Assembly: GCF_018860425.1 (NCBI RefSeq)
Contig: NZ_JAHKPI010000020.1
Span: 186,001-250,000 of the forward strand
Direction of reading: 5' to 3'
Length of the DNA stretch: 64,000 bases
From: Marinobacter sp. F3R08
Lineage (GTDB): Bacteria > Pseudomonadota > Gammaproteobacteria > Pseudomonadales > Oleiphilaceae
Part shown: positions 15,284-23,878 of the stretch, piece after piece
Numbering within the stretch: the stretch's first letter is position 1
Layout: every line of letters starts with the position of its first letter
Notes under the pieces: generated by a model
What the model saw: the letters and a program-made list of their open reading frames with translations, nothing else
Told to the model about the DNA's origin: nothing
Databases searched by the model: none
Position numbers and translations under genes: made by a program

Positions 15284-17296
15284 ATGTCACAGGTTCCCAG
15301 TGTCTTTCATGCCGGTGAGCGTGCCGTACAGACGCATGCCGATGTGTCGGGTGAGTGGCTGAAGCAGGCGGAGAGCTTTGTGCGCCCCGAGATGCCTCAG
15401 CAGCACCGTGACTTCTTTGAGAATCTGCCAATGCTGTTTATGGGGCTGCTCGATCAAACCGGTCGTCCATGGTGCGTTCCTGCTTTCGGACCACCGGGCT
15501 TCCTGGCCTCTCCGACTGCGAATACGCTTGCCGTGAAACGGGCCCCGGTTCTTTCAAACGAACTCGGCCTGGATCGGTCGCCCGGCGCCAGCATTGGCAT
15601 GGTTGGCATTGATCTGACCAACCGACGCCGCAACCGGGTTAACGGTCGGATACAACATTCCACGACTGACGCGATGACCATCGTGGTTGATCAGAGCTTC
15701 GGGAACTGCCCGCAATACATTCAAACCCGCTCCCTACCCCTTACCCGGGGCAAACTCCCGGCGGCAACGCGTCAGCGCGCTGACATCAGTGATCCGAAGG
15801 TTCGCCGGATTATCGAGTCTGCCGACACCTTTTTTATCGCCTCCCGCGCAGCCGGTGCACTTGACGGAGGGAGTGCTGGAATCGATGCATCGCACCGGGG
15901 CGGTCGGCCGGGATTTCTCGGCATCAACGACGACGGCGCGCTCTCCTTTCCCGACTTCTCCGGCAATCGCTTTTTCAACACACTGGGCAACATTGAGAGT
16001 GATGGACGAGTCAGCTTGTTCGTGCCGGACTTCAAAACGGGGGAGGCAATAATATTGACCGGACAAGGGACCATCGACTGGAGTTCCGACCGCGTCAGGT
16101 TGTTCGAGGGCGCAGAACGTATCGTTGACGTGGTGCCAGAGGAGATGTGGTACGCCACCGAGGCGGTGCCCGCCAACGCGACTGTTTCCGAGCAATGGCC
16201 TGGTCTCAATACCACAGGGATCTGGAACGAAGCGTATCTGGCGGCTCTCAAAACAGGTGGTTACCGGCGTTTCCAGATCGACTCGAAACTCAGAGAGAGC
16301 GACACCATCACCTCGTTTTATCTGACGCCTGCCGACGGTGGCCCGATTGAGCCGCATGCGGCGGGCCAGTTCCTGCCAATAAAGCTTCAGCACAAAGGCC
16401 AGCAGATTCAGCGCAGTTACACGATCTCGCAAGGGCCCAACGGGAAGGACTATCGCCTCTCGATCAAGCGTGAGGACGATGGTCTGGCCTCCAGTCTCCT
16501 GCACGATCGATTCGACAATGGAGATGTCATCGAGGTCGGCACACCTGCGGGCGACTTTGTTCTGGATGAGGGTACCCAGCCGGTCGTCATGCTCTCCGGC
16601 GGCGTCGGTATCACACCGATGATGGCCATGCTCGACGCACAGATAACGGCCTTCCAAGACGGCGCGCCTGAGCGCACGGTTTACTTTATCCATGCCACCC
16701 AGAACAGTGCCAGTCAGGTGTTCCGGGACGAACTCCAGGCAATGGCCCGCCGATACGACTGGCTTCACCTGTTCACTGCATACAGCGCACCAAGGCAGGA
16801 AGACAAACTCGGGGATACACACGACATCGAGTCGCGGCTCAACATGGATGCTCTCGTCAGGTTTCTCCCGTTTGGCGGCTACCAGTTTTACTTGTGCGGT
16901 CCTGAGAGCTTTATGAGGTCACTGTATTCGGGGTTACGCGGAATCGGGGTCGACCGCTCGCATATCCATTATGAGTTCTTCGGCGCCGGCGAACTTGATC
17001 AACCGGAGAAGGCCATTCCGACAGCCAGACTTCCTGAACGTGCAAACATCATTTTCTCCAGATCCGGCGTCGGGGCAGAATGGGTCAATGACAGTGGTAC
17101 GCTCCTGGAAACCGCCGAGGCCGCTGGCCTGACGCCGAGCTACAACTGCCGCTCGGGCAAATGCGGCACCTGCGCGACCCGGCTGATTTCCGGAAATGTG
17201 CATTACCCGCGCCAACCGATGATCACTCCCGCCAAAGGCGAGGTGCTGACCTGTTGCGCTGTCCCGTCAGAGGATCAGATCGTCATCGATCTGTGA
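15284..17296 (+). CDS. Three-part redox fusion: PNPOx-like domain, ferredoxin reductase, 2Fe-2S ferredoxin
   Basis: 670 residues. Residues 1-310 resemble the pyridoxamine 5'-phosphate oxidase-like split barrel (FMGLLDQTGRPWCVP; GFLGINDDGALSFPDFSGNR). Residues about 345-575 are a ferredoxin-NADP reductase unit with the FAD motif RSYTIS and the NAD(P) motif GGVGITPMMAM. The C-terminus is a plant-type 2Fe-2S domain with Cys622, Cys627, Cys630 and Cys657 or 658 (CRSGKCGTC, then TCCAVP). It can carry electrons from NAD(P)H through flavin and iron-sulfur, presumably to its own N-terminal domain or a partner. GAGGAAGG precedes the ATG. The substrate is unknown. Confidence 0.88.
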   Translation: MSQVPSVFHAGERAVQTHADVSGEWLKQAESFVRPEMPQQHRDFFENLPMLFMGLLDQTGRPWCVPAFGPPGFLASPTANTLAVKRAPVLSNELGLDRSPGASIGMVGIDLTNRRRNRVNGRIQHSTTDAMTIVVDQSFGNCPQYIQTRSLPLTRGKLPAATRQRADISDPKVRRIIESADTFFIASRAAGALDGGSAGIDASHRGGRPGFLGINDDGALSFPDFSGNRFFNTLGNIESDGRVSLFVPDFKTGEAIILTGQGTIDWSSDRVRLFEGAERIVDVVPEEMWYATEAVPANATVSEQWPGLNTTGIWNEAYLAALKTGGYRRFQIDSKLRESDTITSFYLTPADGGPIEPHAAGQFLPIKLQHKGQQIQRSYTISQGPNGKDYRLSIKREDDGLASSLLHDRFDNGDVIEVGTPAGDFVLDEGTQPVVMLSGGVGITPMMAMLDAQITAFQDGAPERTVYFIHATQNSASQVFRDELQAMARRYDWLHLFTAYSAPRQEDKLGDTHDIESRLNMDALVRFLPFGGYQFYLCGPESFMRSLYSGLRGIGVDRSHIHYEFFGAGELDQPEKAIPTARLPERANIIFSRSGVGAEWVNDSGTLLETAEAAGLTPSYNCRSGKCGTCATRLISGNVHYPRQPMITPAKGEVLTCCAVPSEDQIVIDL

Positions 17297-17301
17297 AGCC
17301 G

Positions 17302-17333
17302 GCCCGTCGCGCCTAATCCACGGCGCGACGGGC
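17302..17333. terminator. Bidirectional hairpin terminator candidate
   Basis: GCCCGTCGCGCC and GGCGCGACGGGC form a perfect 12-bp stem around TAATCCAC. It lies between the convergent redox-fusion gene (ends 17296) and ring-opening amidohydrolase gene, and its left arm meets the latter's stop codon (17313-17315). Confidence 0.65.
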
Positions 17334-18404
17334 AATCAGTGCAAGCGGGCCACCACCGGGCGGCCCCTGATGCTCAGCGCCACCAGACACATAGATCATC
17401 GGGTTGCTCGTCGCTGCGGCCAGCACCGCACCGACCACAGAGCGGGCGTGACGGGTGTGATTGATATCCGAATCGTCCAACATGGTGTTGCGATAGCCCC
17501 GAACACGGCCGCTGGGATCGGCCTCGGCTTTTGCAAGTATCTGAACAATGTCGAACCCTTCGGGTGCAAGCGCCCTGGCGCTCTGAGACGCTCGCTCAAG
17601 CACGCCTGCATCCAGCGCATCAGCCATAACATCGTGACATATAAACAGGTCACCCTCAGCCGCAGGGGAGTTACCCAGTACAACCACCTCACAACAATCC
17701 AGTTCTGCACCCGCGGACGCAGAAGCAACCGCAGAGTAACTCTGAAAATCCGTGCAATTGAGCCCGGCAGCGGCGGCCGCATCTGCGAACCCGTTTTCGC
17801 CAAGGCCTATCGCAATGCCAAGTGCCGATGCCCCCCGGGAATAGGCCATGGATTTATAGGTTTCGGTGGTAATGGTGCTCCCCTCCGTGTCTGAAAGGTC
17901 AGAAGACACCAGCAACGGGCATTTTACCTGAACAAAATGAACATCTGCCGGGTCAACAATGCCGGCGTCCGCCATAGCGGCTCTGGTTGCCTCGGATACC
18001 AGACGAATCTGTTCCTCGCGGCCCAAGGCCGACGGGGTGATCACAGGCGTTCTTGCAACACCGGCAGCAAAGGCTTTTTTACCGTCCGTTCGACGATAAT
18101 CCGCCGATGCCTTGCCCGTGCGGCTCACTACCGTCAGGTGAGGACTCAGAACACCTTCCGTCCCCCCTGACATAACCATGGAAATGGTCGCTGCCCGCTC
18201 ATTACCGAGATACTCCCGGAACAACGCCTTCAGTTCACTCGACATGTAAGCCCGGGTGAAATCATTCACGCAACCGTTGCCTTCGGTCTTGCCAAGTATG
18301 GCAATAACCTCACTGGCCAGGATGTCGCCGTTGTCGAGGGCGATCCGGAGCGCACTCACATCCCCGGGATGATCAATCGGGATAGTATGGATATGGCAAT
18401 GCAT
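17313..18404 (-). CDS. Ring-opening amidohydrolase, cyanuric acid amidohydrolase/barbiturase family
   Basis: 363 residues, the family length. This small family has three pseudo-repeated domains, each giving a Ser and a Lys to one active site. The Ser motifs MVMSGGTEGVLSPH (Ser79), VASASAGAELDC and YVSGGAEHQGPPGGG (about Ser340) are clear, and ILGKTEGNG supplies a paired Lys (Lys39). Members open cyanuric acid (AtzD/TrzD, giving carboxybiuret and then biuret) or barbiturate. Sequence alone does not decide which. It is the last gene of an operon with an ABC importer, overlapping the permease stop by one base. A biuret-hydrolase-like gene about 5 kb away favours the triazine route. Confidence 0.88.
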   Translation of the reverse strand: MHCHIHTIPIDHPGDVSALRIALDNGDILASEVIAILGKTEGNGCVNDFTRAYMSSELKALFREYLGNERAATISMVMSGGTEGVLSPHLTVVSRTGKASADYRRTDGKKAFAAGVARTPVITPSALGREEQIRLVSEATRAAMADAGIVDPADVHFVQVKCPLLVSSDLSDTEGSTITTETYKSMAYSRGASALGIAIGLGENGFADAAAAAGLNCTDFQSYSAVASASAGAELDCCEVVVLGNSPAAEGDLFICHDVMADALDAGVLERASQSARALAPEGFDIVQILAKAEADPSGRVRGYRNTMLDDSDINHTRHARSVVGAVLAAATSNPMIYVSGGAEHQGPPGGGPLALIARRAVD

Positions 18405-19189
18405 CAGTCAGCTCCTTCCTGCTGCCAAAAGATAAAACGGCGATCGATCGCCTCAAGAATCCAGAAAAAAGCCAGCCCGATAAAGGCTGCAGCAAAAATA
18501 GCGGAGAACATGATGTCGGTATCCAGATGGTAAGACGATACCAACACCACGTAGCCCAACCCGGCGTTTGCCCCCACAAACTCACCAACAATCGCTCCGA
18601 CTACCGCCAGCGAGCTGGAGATTTTCAGGGCCGACATGACATACGGCAGACTGGCCGGCAGACGTAGCTTCCAGAATATTTCCTGCCGGCTGGCCTGATA
18701 GGTCCGGAAAAGCTCATCACTCTCGGCGTCGATGGATCGCAAGCCTTTTACACTGTTAATCAACACAGGGAAGAAGCAGATCAGGGCTGACGCTGCAATT
18801 TTTGACGCCATGCCGGTGCCCAGCCAAACCACCAGCAAGGGCGCCAGTGCCACCAAAGGTGTTGTTTTCAGGGCAATGGCCACGGGGAAAAGGCCTAGCT
18901 CCACAGGCCGGAAATGCACAAACATGACGGCAACAAAAAAGCCGGCAATGTTCGCAATCAAAAAGCCCCACAAAGTCTCCTGGAGCGTTACCCATGTATG
19001 GTGCAACAAGGCCGAATCCATCGCATCCAGCACATCAGACGGCGCCGGCAGCATGTAGGCCGGGATGTCGAAAGCATCGACGGACACTTCCCAGGCAACA
19101 AGCAGCAGGCTGATAAACACCAACGGGTACAACAGTGCGTCGTAACGCTTGAGAATCTCCAGGGGCCGGCGTTTGGATACATCAGTCAT
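18404..19189 (-). CDS. ABC transporter permease (nitrate/taurine/NMT1 type)
   Basis: About 261 residues with six predicted membrane helices. It has the EAA loop typical of binding-protein-dependent permeases (LRSIDAESDELFRTYQASRQEIFWKLRLPASLPYV, read from residue about 145). The ATG at 19189 overlaps the end of the ATPase gene by eight bases, a coupling common in operons. An in-frame start at 19294 would bury the N-terminus in the ATPase gene. It forms the channel for the substrate captured by the upstream binding protein. Confidence 0.9.
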   Translation of the reverse strand: MTDVSKRRPLEILKRYDALLYPLVFISLLLVAWEVSVDAFDIPAYMLPAPSDVLDAMDSALLHHTWVTLQETLWGFLIANIAGFFVAVMFVHFRPVELGLFPVAIALKTTPLVALAPLLVVWLGTGMASKIAASALICFFPVLINSVKGLRSIDAESDELFRTYQASRQEIFWKLRLPASLPYVMSALKISSSLAVVGAIVGEFVGANAGLGYVVLVSSYHLDTDIMFSAIFAAAFIGLAFFWILEAIDRRFIFWQQEGAD

Positions 19190-20015
19190 CACTATGCAGC
19201 TCCCGTCGCAGCCTGGCGATTGTCTGTTGGTACAGCGGCGTTTCCTCAATGCTGACAAAACCGGCGCTTCGTGGCTTCGGCAGCGGCACATCAATAATGG
19301 TCCGTATTCCCGCAGGACGGCTGCTCAGCACCACCACCCGATCGGACAGACTGACCGCTTCGTGCAGCGAATGAGTAACCATGACAATGCTCTTGAGTCC
19401 GTTTGCCCGGTTCTCCCAGAGTCTGAGCAGTTCAAGATTCAGGGTGTCTCGGGTCATCTCGTCGAGCGCCCCGAACGGCTCATCCATCAACAGCAATTCC
19501 GGTTCAGCCGCCAGTGTCCGGGCAAGTGCGACGCGCTGCTGCATACCCCCGGACAGCTGTTTCGGGTAATAGTTGGCGTAATCCAGCAATCCGACCAGTT
19601 CAAGAGCGGTTTCAGCCTTGCCCCTGCGAAGGCTCTGGGGCGTTTTTTGCGGCCCCAGAGAGAGACTCAGCTCTACGTTTGCCCGAATGGTCAGCCAGGG
19701 CATGAGAACCGGCTTCTGAAATGCCATGCCACGGCGCGGCTTAACCTTCGGGAACGTCACCTGCCCCCCATCGCCCCTGGCTCCCGCATCCGGCTTGAGT
19801 AGTTCAAGCATCAGCCTGAGCGTGGTGGACTTCCCGCAGCCGCTCGGCCCGATAATCGATACGAACTCACCCTGCCTGATATCCAGGTCAATATTGCGCA
19901 ATATGTGCGTATCGTTCAGGGTGAGGCTGCAGTTCTTCAGGGTCAGGAGCGGATCTCCCGACAGGGCGTCACCGCCAGGAGAGTCCGCCGAAGCATGAAG
20001 CGCGTTCGGTTGCAT
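19182..20015 (-). CDS. ABC transporter ATP-binding protein (nitrate/taurine/NMT1 type)
   Basis: 277 residues with intact motifs: Walker A GPSGCGKST near residue 57, Q-loop MAFQKPVLMPW, signature LSGGMQQRVALARTLA, Walker B LLLMDEPFGALDE and H-loop MVTHSLHEA. It energises uptake by the neighbouring permease. The ATG shares one base with the stop of the binding-protein gene (TAATG), so the three transporter genes are translationally linked. Confidence 0.92.
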   Translation of the reverse strand: MQPNALHASADSPGGDALSGDPLLTLKNCSLTLNDTHILRNIDLDIRQGEFVSIIGPSGCGKSTTLRLMLELLKPDAGARGDGGQVTFPKVKPRRGMAFQKPVLMPWLTIRANVELSLSLGPQKTPQSLRRGKAETALELVGLLDYANYYPKQLSGGMQQRVALARTLAAEPELLLMDEPFGALDEMTRDTLNLELLRLWENRANGLKSIVMVTHSLHEAVSLSDRVVVLSSRPAGIRTIIDVPLPKPRSAGFVSIEETPLYQQTIARLRRELHSDD

Positions 20016-21013
20016 TATTCAGCCTGTTCCAGGAATTCGTTTGTGTAGACATCTCCAAGTTCCTGTTTCTCGTCCAGGAACCCCAGGGATAGCAATTGCT
20101 CCTGTAGATCCTGCCATGCCATTTCGGTCATATTGCCCAGCGGGGGCTGTTCAGGAGCAAGCAGAGGTATACTGGCTTTCATCATTGCCAGCTCGTGCTC
20201 AAAGTTCAGTCGGTCGCTGTATTCGAGACCAAAACGGGCCGCTTCTTCCGGATTCTCCAGGGCATAGGCCCAGCCTCGGAAGCTGGCACGCACAAACGCC
20301 TGCACCACTGCCGGATCGGACTCCATGAGGTCATTACGGGTAAACAGCGTATCGGCGTAGAAGTTGATGCCGTAGTCTTCGGGGGAGATAACATTCACGT
20401 CATGCCCCTTCTCCTCCACTGAGATAACCTCATTAATGACATAGCCAGGCCACGCCTGAACCTGACCGTTCAACAAAGGGCTGAGATCGTATTTAACCGG
20501 GATCTCTCTTATCGCCGTCTTATTCAGACCGGCAGCCTGGACCATCGCCCGATAGGTCAACTCCTCATTGCCTCCGAGCTTTACACCCACGAGCTTTCCT
20601 TGCAGGTCTTCAAGCGTTTCGATACCCGAGTCCGCCAGTGCGAACAAGGCAAACGGTGTTTTCCGGTAGACAGCTCCTACGGCTTGAATCGGTACGCCTT
20701 TTTCTCTGGCGAGCAAGATCTGATCGGCACCGGTGATACCGAAATCTTCACTGCCGGATGCAACCATTTGCACAGCGGGAAAGTCGACACCGCCAGGACG
20801 AATCTCGACATTGAGCCCGGCCTCTTCATAAAAGCCCTTCTCCTTCGCAGCATAGAATCCGGCGAACTGAGCTTGATGCACCCATTTCAGCCGGAGTGTC
20901 ACGTCTTTCAGATCGCTTGCAGCGGCTGTCTGTGAAACCACTGTAAAAAGAACTGTCAGCCACATCATCAGGATCGGCCTTACTACGCCTGCGTTCATTC
21001 GGTCGTTTTTCAT
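20015..21013 (-). CDS. ABC transporter substrate-binding protein, NMT1/THI5-like
   Basis: 332 residues with a signal peptide (hydrophobic stretch to about residue 34, AAASDL). The start of the mature chain, LKWVHQAQFAGFY, followed by EAGLNVEIRPGG, is the hallmark of the NMT1/THI5 group that binds pyrimidine or flavin-precursor rings. That fits a six-membered N-heterocycle such as cyanuric acid or barbiturate, the presumed substrate of the enzyme at the end of this operon. It is the first gene of the operon, and a LysR gene is transcribed divergently from it. Confidence 0.88.
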   Translation of the reverse strand: MKNDRMNAGVVRPILMMWLTVLFTVVSQTAAASDLKDVTLRLKWVHQAQFAGFYAAKEKGFYEEAGLNVEIRPGGVDFPAVQMVASGSEDFGITGADQILLAREKGVPIQAVGAVYRKTPFALFALADSGIETLEDLQGKLVGVKLGGNEELTYRAMVQAAGLNKTAIREIPVKYDLSPLLNGQVQAWPGYVINEVISVEEKGHDVNVISPEDYGINFYADTLFTRNDLMESDPAVVQAFVRASFRGWAYALENPEEAARFGLEYSDRLNFEHELAMMKASIPLLAPEQPPLGNMTEMAWQDLQEQLLSLGFLDEKQELGDVYTNEFLEQAE

Positions 21014-21100
21014 GTCTGCCTCTCATATGCAACGGGAATACCGTGAATCAACACCACAATAGAGATCGACCAGTGAGCTTGACAAGCGATGTTTTAAGCT

Positions 21101-21129
21101 CATAGTGATGCTCAAAAGGCATCACTATG
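21101..21129. promoter_or_regulatory. Perfect 11-bp inverted repeat in the divergent LysR/ABC promoter region
   Basis: CATAGTGATGC and GCATCACTATG are perfect complements separated by TCAAAAG. The element lies between the ABC binding-protein gene (start 21013) and the LysR gene. It is a good operator candidate, or a hairpin in the LysR leader. It covers the ATG codons at 21105 and 21108, which argues for a later LysR start. Confidence 0.6.
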
Positions 21130-21188
21130 CCAGGCGCCGAACCCAAGGCGCCCTGCCCGGTAACCATCCACACAAAGAGACCTCCAGC

Positions 21189-22103
21189 GTGCAGCACACC
21201 CGTTACCTTCACTACGTTGACGAAGTGGCCAGAGCCGGCTCAATCCGCAAAGCGGCAGAGCGCCTGAACATCGTCTCTTCAGCGGTTAACCGACGAATCC
21301 TGGACATCGAACGTGAAGTGGGCGCACAGCTTTTCGAGCGCCTGCCACGAGGTGTCCGGCTGACGTCTGCAGGGGAAATATTCGTCGTCTATGCCCGCAG
21401 CCAGATGGCGGAAACTGAACGAATGAGGTCGGAAATTGAAGCCCTGAACGGGCTCCGGCGAGGTGAAGTGAGGCTGGCGGTGATTGAAGCTGCGAGCGCA
21501 GACTTTCTTCCACGTCTGATCGCAGACTTTCAATGCAGATACCCGAAGGTTGCCTTTAGAACAACCGTATGCGGCAGGGAAGAGGTGATGCAGCGGGTGT
21601 TGAACTTTGAAGCCGATCTCGGGCTGGCACTGAACCCACCAGCGGAAGCCAAGTTCAGGCCCCTGATGGTTGTAGAGCAGCGGGTCAGAGCCCTGGTAGC
21701 TGCCGATCATCCCCTCACCCAGCAGGAGTCGGTCAGAGTTCTGGACTGCCTGGACTACCCGGTAGCCCTTCCCGCCCCCTCGCTGGGGGGGCGGGTGCTG
21801 CTGAACACTTTTCTCGCCAATTCATCGATTAATATCGAACCCGCTCTTGAGTCGAACTCATACGAAATGATGCGAAACTTCGCCAGACTGGCCGGCGGCG
21901 TCTGCTTTCAGGTTGATATCGGCATTTCACCGCGAAGTGAGAACAGTGACCTGTCGCAGTCAAACGACCTCGTCGCGTTACCGCTAACCGACCGCCGGCT
22001 GCCAGTGGGAAAGCTTGTTATGGGAATGCATCATGATCGCGCTCTGCCCGTAGCCGCCGCAAAATTCGCACAGGAAATGGAGCTGGCTCTGTCGGAATTT
22101 TAA
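21189..22103 (+). CDS. LysR-family transcriptional regulator
   Basis: About 304 residues from a GTG at 21189, placed just before the conserved N-terminus (HTRYLHYVDEVARAGSIRKA) and after AAAGAGACC. An ATG at 21105 in the same frame would add 28 residues that overlap a perfect inverted repeat and do not look like LysR sequence. The winged helix (AERLNIVSSAVNRRILDIE) is followed by a two-lobe effector domain. Divergent from the ABC/ring-opening amidohydrolase operon, its probable target. Confidence 0.87.
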   Translation: MQHTRYLHYVDEVARAGSIRKAAERLNIVSSAVNRRILDIEREVGAQLFERLPRGVRLTSAGEIFVVYARSQMAETERMRSEIEALNGLRRGEVRLAVIEAASADFLPRLIADFQCRYPKVAFRTTVCGREEVMQRVLNFEADLGLALNPPAEAKFRPLMVVEQRVRALVAADHPLTQQESVRVLDCLDYPVALPAPSLGGRVLLNTFLANSSINIEPALESNSYEMMRNFARLAGGVCFQVDIGISPRSENSDLSQSNDLVALPLTDRRLPVGKLVMGMHHDRALPVAAAKFAQEMELALSEF

Positions 22104-22142
22104 AAAGTACTCTTCGGAGCTGTCCGGATTTCGCGGGCCAGG

Positions 22143-22784
22143 CTAGCCCCCAACAGCAGCCGACAACGCTACCAGTCCAATGCACCCTATCGCAGCTGCC
22201 GCAAACTTACGGATCTTCAACAACGCTACCGAGCCGTTGCGCAGCGCCAGGCCACCTAAAATAAAGGCCGTCCCCGCAATGACCATCTGAATCAGACTCA
22301 GGCCCAAAAGGTATGTACCTAAGGGTGCGGGCTCTGCTCCGATAATAGATTCACCGTAGGCAAGGCCGTGAAAAACCGCCGCCAATGAGCCGGCCACCCC
22401 TGCGACTTTCAGATGTTCCGGGGTACGTAGCAGAAAAACCCCGACCACTATAACGGAGAGCGCCACAAGGAACTCCACGTACGGTAGAGACACTCCGCTC
22501 CACTGCAGGGCGGCACCCACTGCTGTTGCTGCCACCAGAGTCATTGGAAACAGGAGCGAGCGAAGTTGAGCAAAAGCGCTCAGCAAACCGATGGCGACGA
22601 TAAAGGCAAGGTGATCCATGCCGATAATTGGGTGCCCTAGTCCGGATAGCAGTCCTTGCCAGAGCGTCGATGGCGTCTCCCCGCCCATGGGGTGGTGAGC
22701 GGAAGCAAAGCCCGAGAACGCAAGTAACGCAAATCCAGCGGCTACAGTGATACTGCGATTATGCTTTAGCGAAAGGAGTTTCAT
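22143..22784 (-). CDS. hupE: HupE/UreJ family metal permease
   Basis: 213 residues. A signal-like first segment ends GFASA and is followed by HHPMGG. The family motif HPIIGMDHLAF (His-Pro then Asp-His in the first membrane helix) is present, with about six further helices. HupE/UreJ proteins take up nickel, and sometimes cobalt. There is no urease or hydrogenase gene in the window. The gene overlaps the biuret-hydrolase-like gene by four bases in the nitrile hydratase operon, so cobalt supply to that enzyme is the most economical role, by inference from context. Confidence 0.85.
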   Translation of the reverse strand: MKLLSLKHNRSITVAAGFALLAFSGFASAHHPMGGETPSTLWQGLLSGLGHPIIGMDHLAFIVAIGLLSAFAQLRSLLFPMTLVAATAVGAALQWSGVSLPYVEFLVALSVIVVGVFLLRTPEHLKVAGVAGSLAAVFHGLAYGESIIGAEPAPLGTYLLGLSLIQMVIAGTAFILGGLALRNGSVALLKIRKFAAAAIGCIGLVALSAAVGG

Positions 22785-23509
22785 CTTTGCATCTCCGATG
22801 GTTTCGCGTTCGGATTATCCATTTGACTGGATACCTGAGGCATCGCCGACAGAAACTTCACTGAGTCAGAGATCGTCGATAAATAACCACTTTCAACCTT
22901 CAATAGCTGAATGGCGATATTGTGGGTATTCTGATCCGGCTCTGCACAGCAGTCCTCCAGCACCAGCACGTTATAGCCCCGGTCAGAGGCCTCACGAACC
23001 GTAGAATTGACGCAAACCCCCGTGGTCACCCCGGTAATAATCAGGTTCTCAATCTTCCTGGTGCCAAGAATGTGATGCAAATCAGTGCCGTGAAACGACC
23101 CCGTCCCCGCCTTATCAACGACGATTTCATCATCTTCCGGTTGTAACTCGTCAATAAAGTCCCAGCCAATCTCCCCGCGAATCAACAACCGGCCGAGCGG
23201 CCCCTGACTGCCAATCTCTGCGCCGGCCAACGCTGTCTTCATACGCTTGCAACGGGGCAGATCGGAAAGGTTGGGGCGGTGCCCTTCCCGGGTATAGATA
23301 ACCTCTATCCCCGCTTTCCAACACGCTTCGCGGACCGCCGCAATGCGTGGAATAATCGCCCGTGCCGGCCCCAGATCACCGCCACGGGTATGCATGTAGC
23401 CCGACGGGGCACAAAAATCCCGTTGCATATCAATAATCATCAATGCGGTTTTACCCGGCAGTAACGGACCTTCAATCGGAAAATCGTAAGGATCACCTGG
23501 GATAGTCAT
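22781..23509 (-). CDS. Biuret-amidohydrolase-like cysteine hydrolase (isochorismatase superfamily)
   Basis: 242 residues. The catalytic triad is Asp27 (LMIIDMQRDFC), Lys133 (VVDKAGTGSF) and Cys166 (GVTTGVCVNSTVREA). The motif YTREGHRPNLSDLP and the ending region EDCCAEP are shared with biuret hydrolase BiuH and ureidoacrylate hydrolase RutB. BiuH turns biuret into allophanate and ammonia, which would follow the cyanuric-acid enzyme nearby. Alternatively it hydrolyses the amide made by the nitrile hydratase. It overlaps neighbours on both sides by four bases. Confidence 0.85.
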   Translation of the reverse strand: MTIPGDPYDFPIEGPLLPGKTALMIIDMQRDFCAPSGYMHTRGGDLGPARAIIPRIAAVREACWKAGIEVIYTREGHRPNLSDLPRCKRMKTALAGAEIGSQGPLGRLLIRGEIGWDFIDELQPEDDEIVVDKAGTGSFHGTDLHHILGTRKIENLIITGVTTGVCVNSTVREASDRGYNVLVLEDCCAEPDQNTHNIAIQLLKVESGYLSTISDSVKFLSAMPQVSSQMDNPNAKPSEMQR

Positions 23510-23877
23510 TTGACAGCCTCGGGTCGAATAATATGTTGGCCTTGCCGTTGATGCTCCTGCCGGTGGTGCGCCGCCTCAACGACCTCGGCTTCCCGCTTCA
23601 TGAGCTGATCCGCCTGCCATAAGTTTTTTGCCTCCAGAAGACCCTGCAAGGCTTCCAGCCAGCAGCTGTAATAATCCTCATCGGTGGTGATGCATCCGTC
23701 TTTTTCTTGCTCACGAATCCGATCGATCAACGCTGTCTGGAATTGCTGCAAGGTGAAAAGCTGCTTGTTACTGGCCGCCAGCGTCATACCAAACAATCGC
23801 GCAGACCAGGGCGTATTAAAGGTCAGGTTTTCAAAACCTGTCTGGCGCAAGGCAGTTAAGAGTGTGTCTGATTGCAT
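23506..23877 (-). CDS. Nitrile hydratase accessory (activator) protein
   Basis: 123 residues resembling the N-terminal part of nitrile hydratase beta subunits, as P14K/NhlE-type activators do: FNTPWSARLFGMTLAAS, FTLQQFQTALIDRI and YYSCWLEALQGLL. Such proteins carry the alpha subunit and help insert cobalt and oxidise its cysteines. It begins one base after the alpha-subunit stop, giving the order beta, alpha, activator known from cobalt-type clusters. The His/Gln-rich tail (AAHHRQEHQRQGQH) could bind metal, which is inference. Confidence 0.85.
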   Translation of the reverse strand: MQSDTLLTALRQTGFENLTFNTPWSARLFGMTLAASNKQLFTLQQFQTALIDRIREQEKDGCITTDEDYYSCWLEALQGLLEAKNLWQADQLMKREAEVVEAAHHRQEHQRQGQHIIRPEAVK

Positions 23878-23878
23878 G

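Noticed and set aside
15734..16822. Long open frame (362 codons) on the minus strand
   Set aside because: It lies wholly inside the redox-fusion gene on the other strand, has no family-like motifs, and results from codon bias.
22143..22784. UreJ-type gene taken as evidence of a urease cluster
   Set aside because: No ureABC or ureDEFG genes are in the window, and the gene is embedded in a nitrile hydratase operon.
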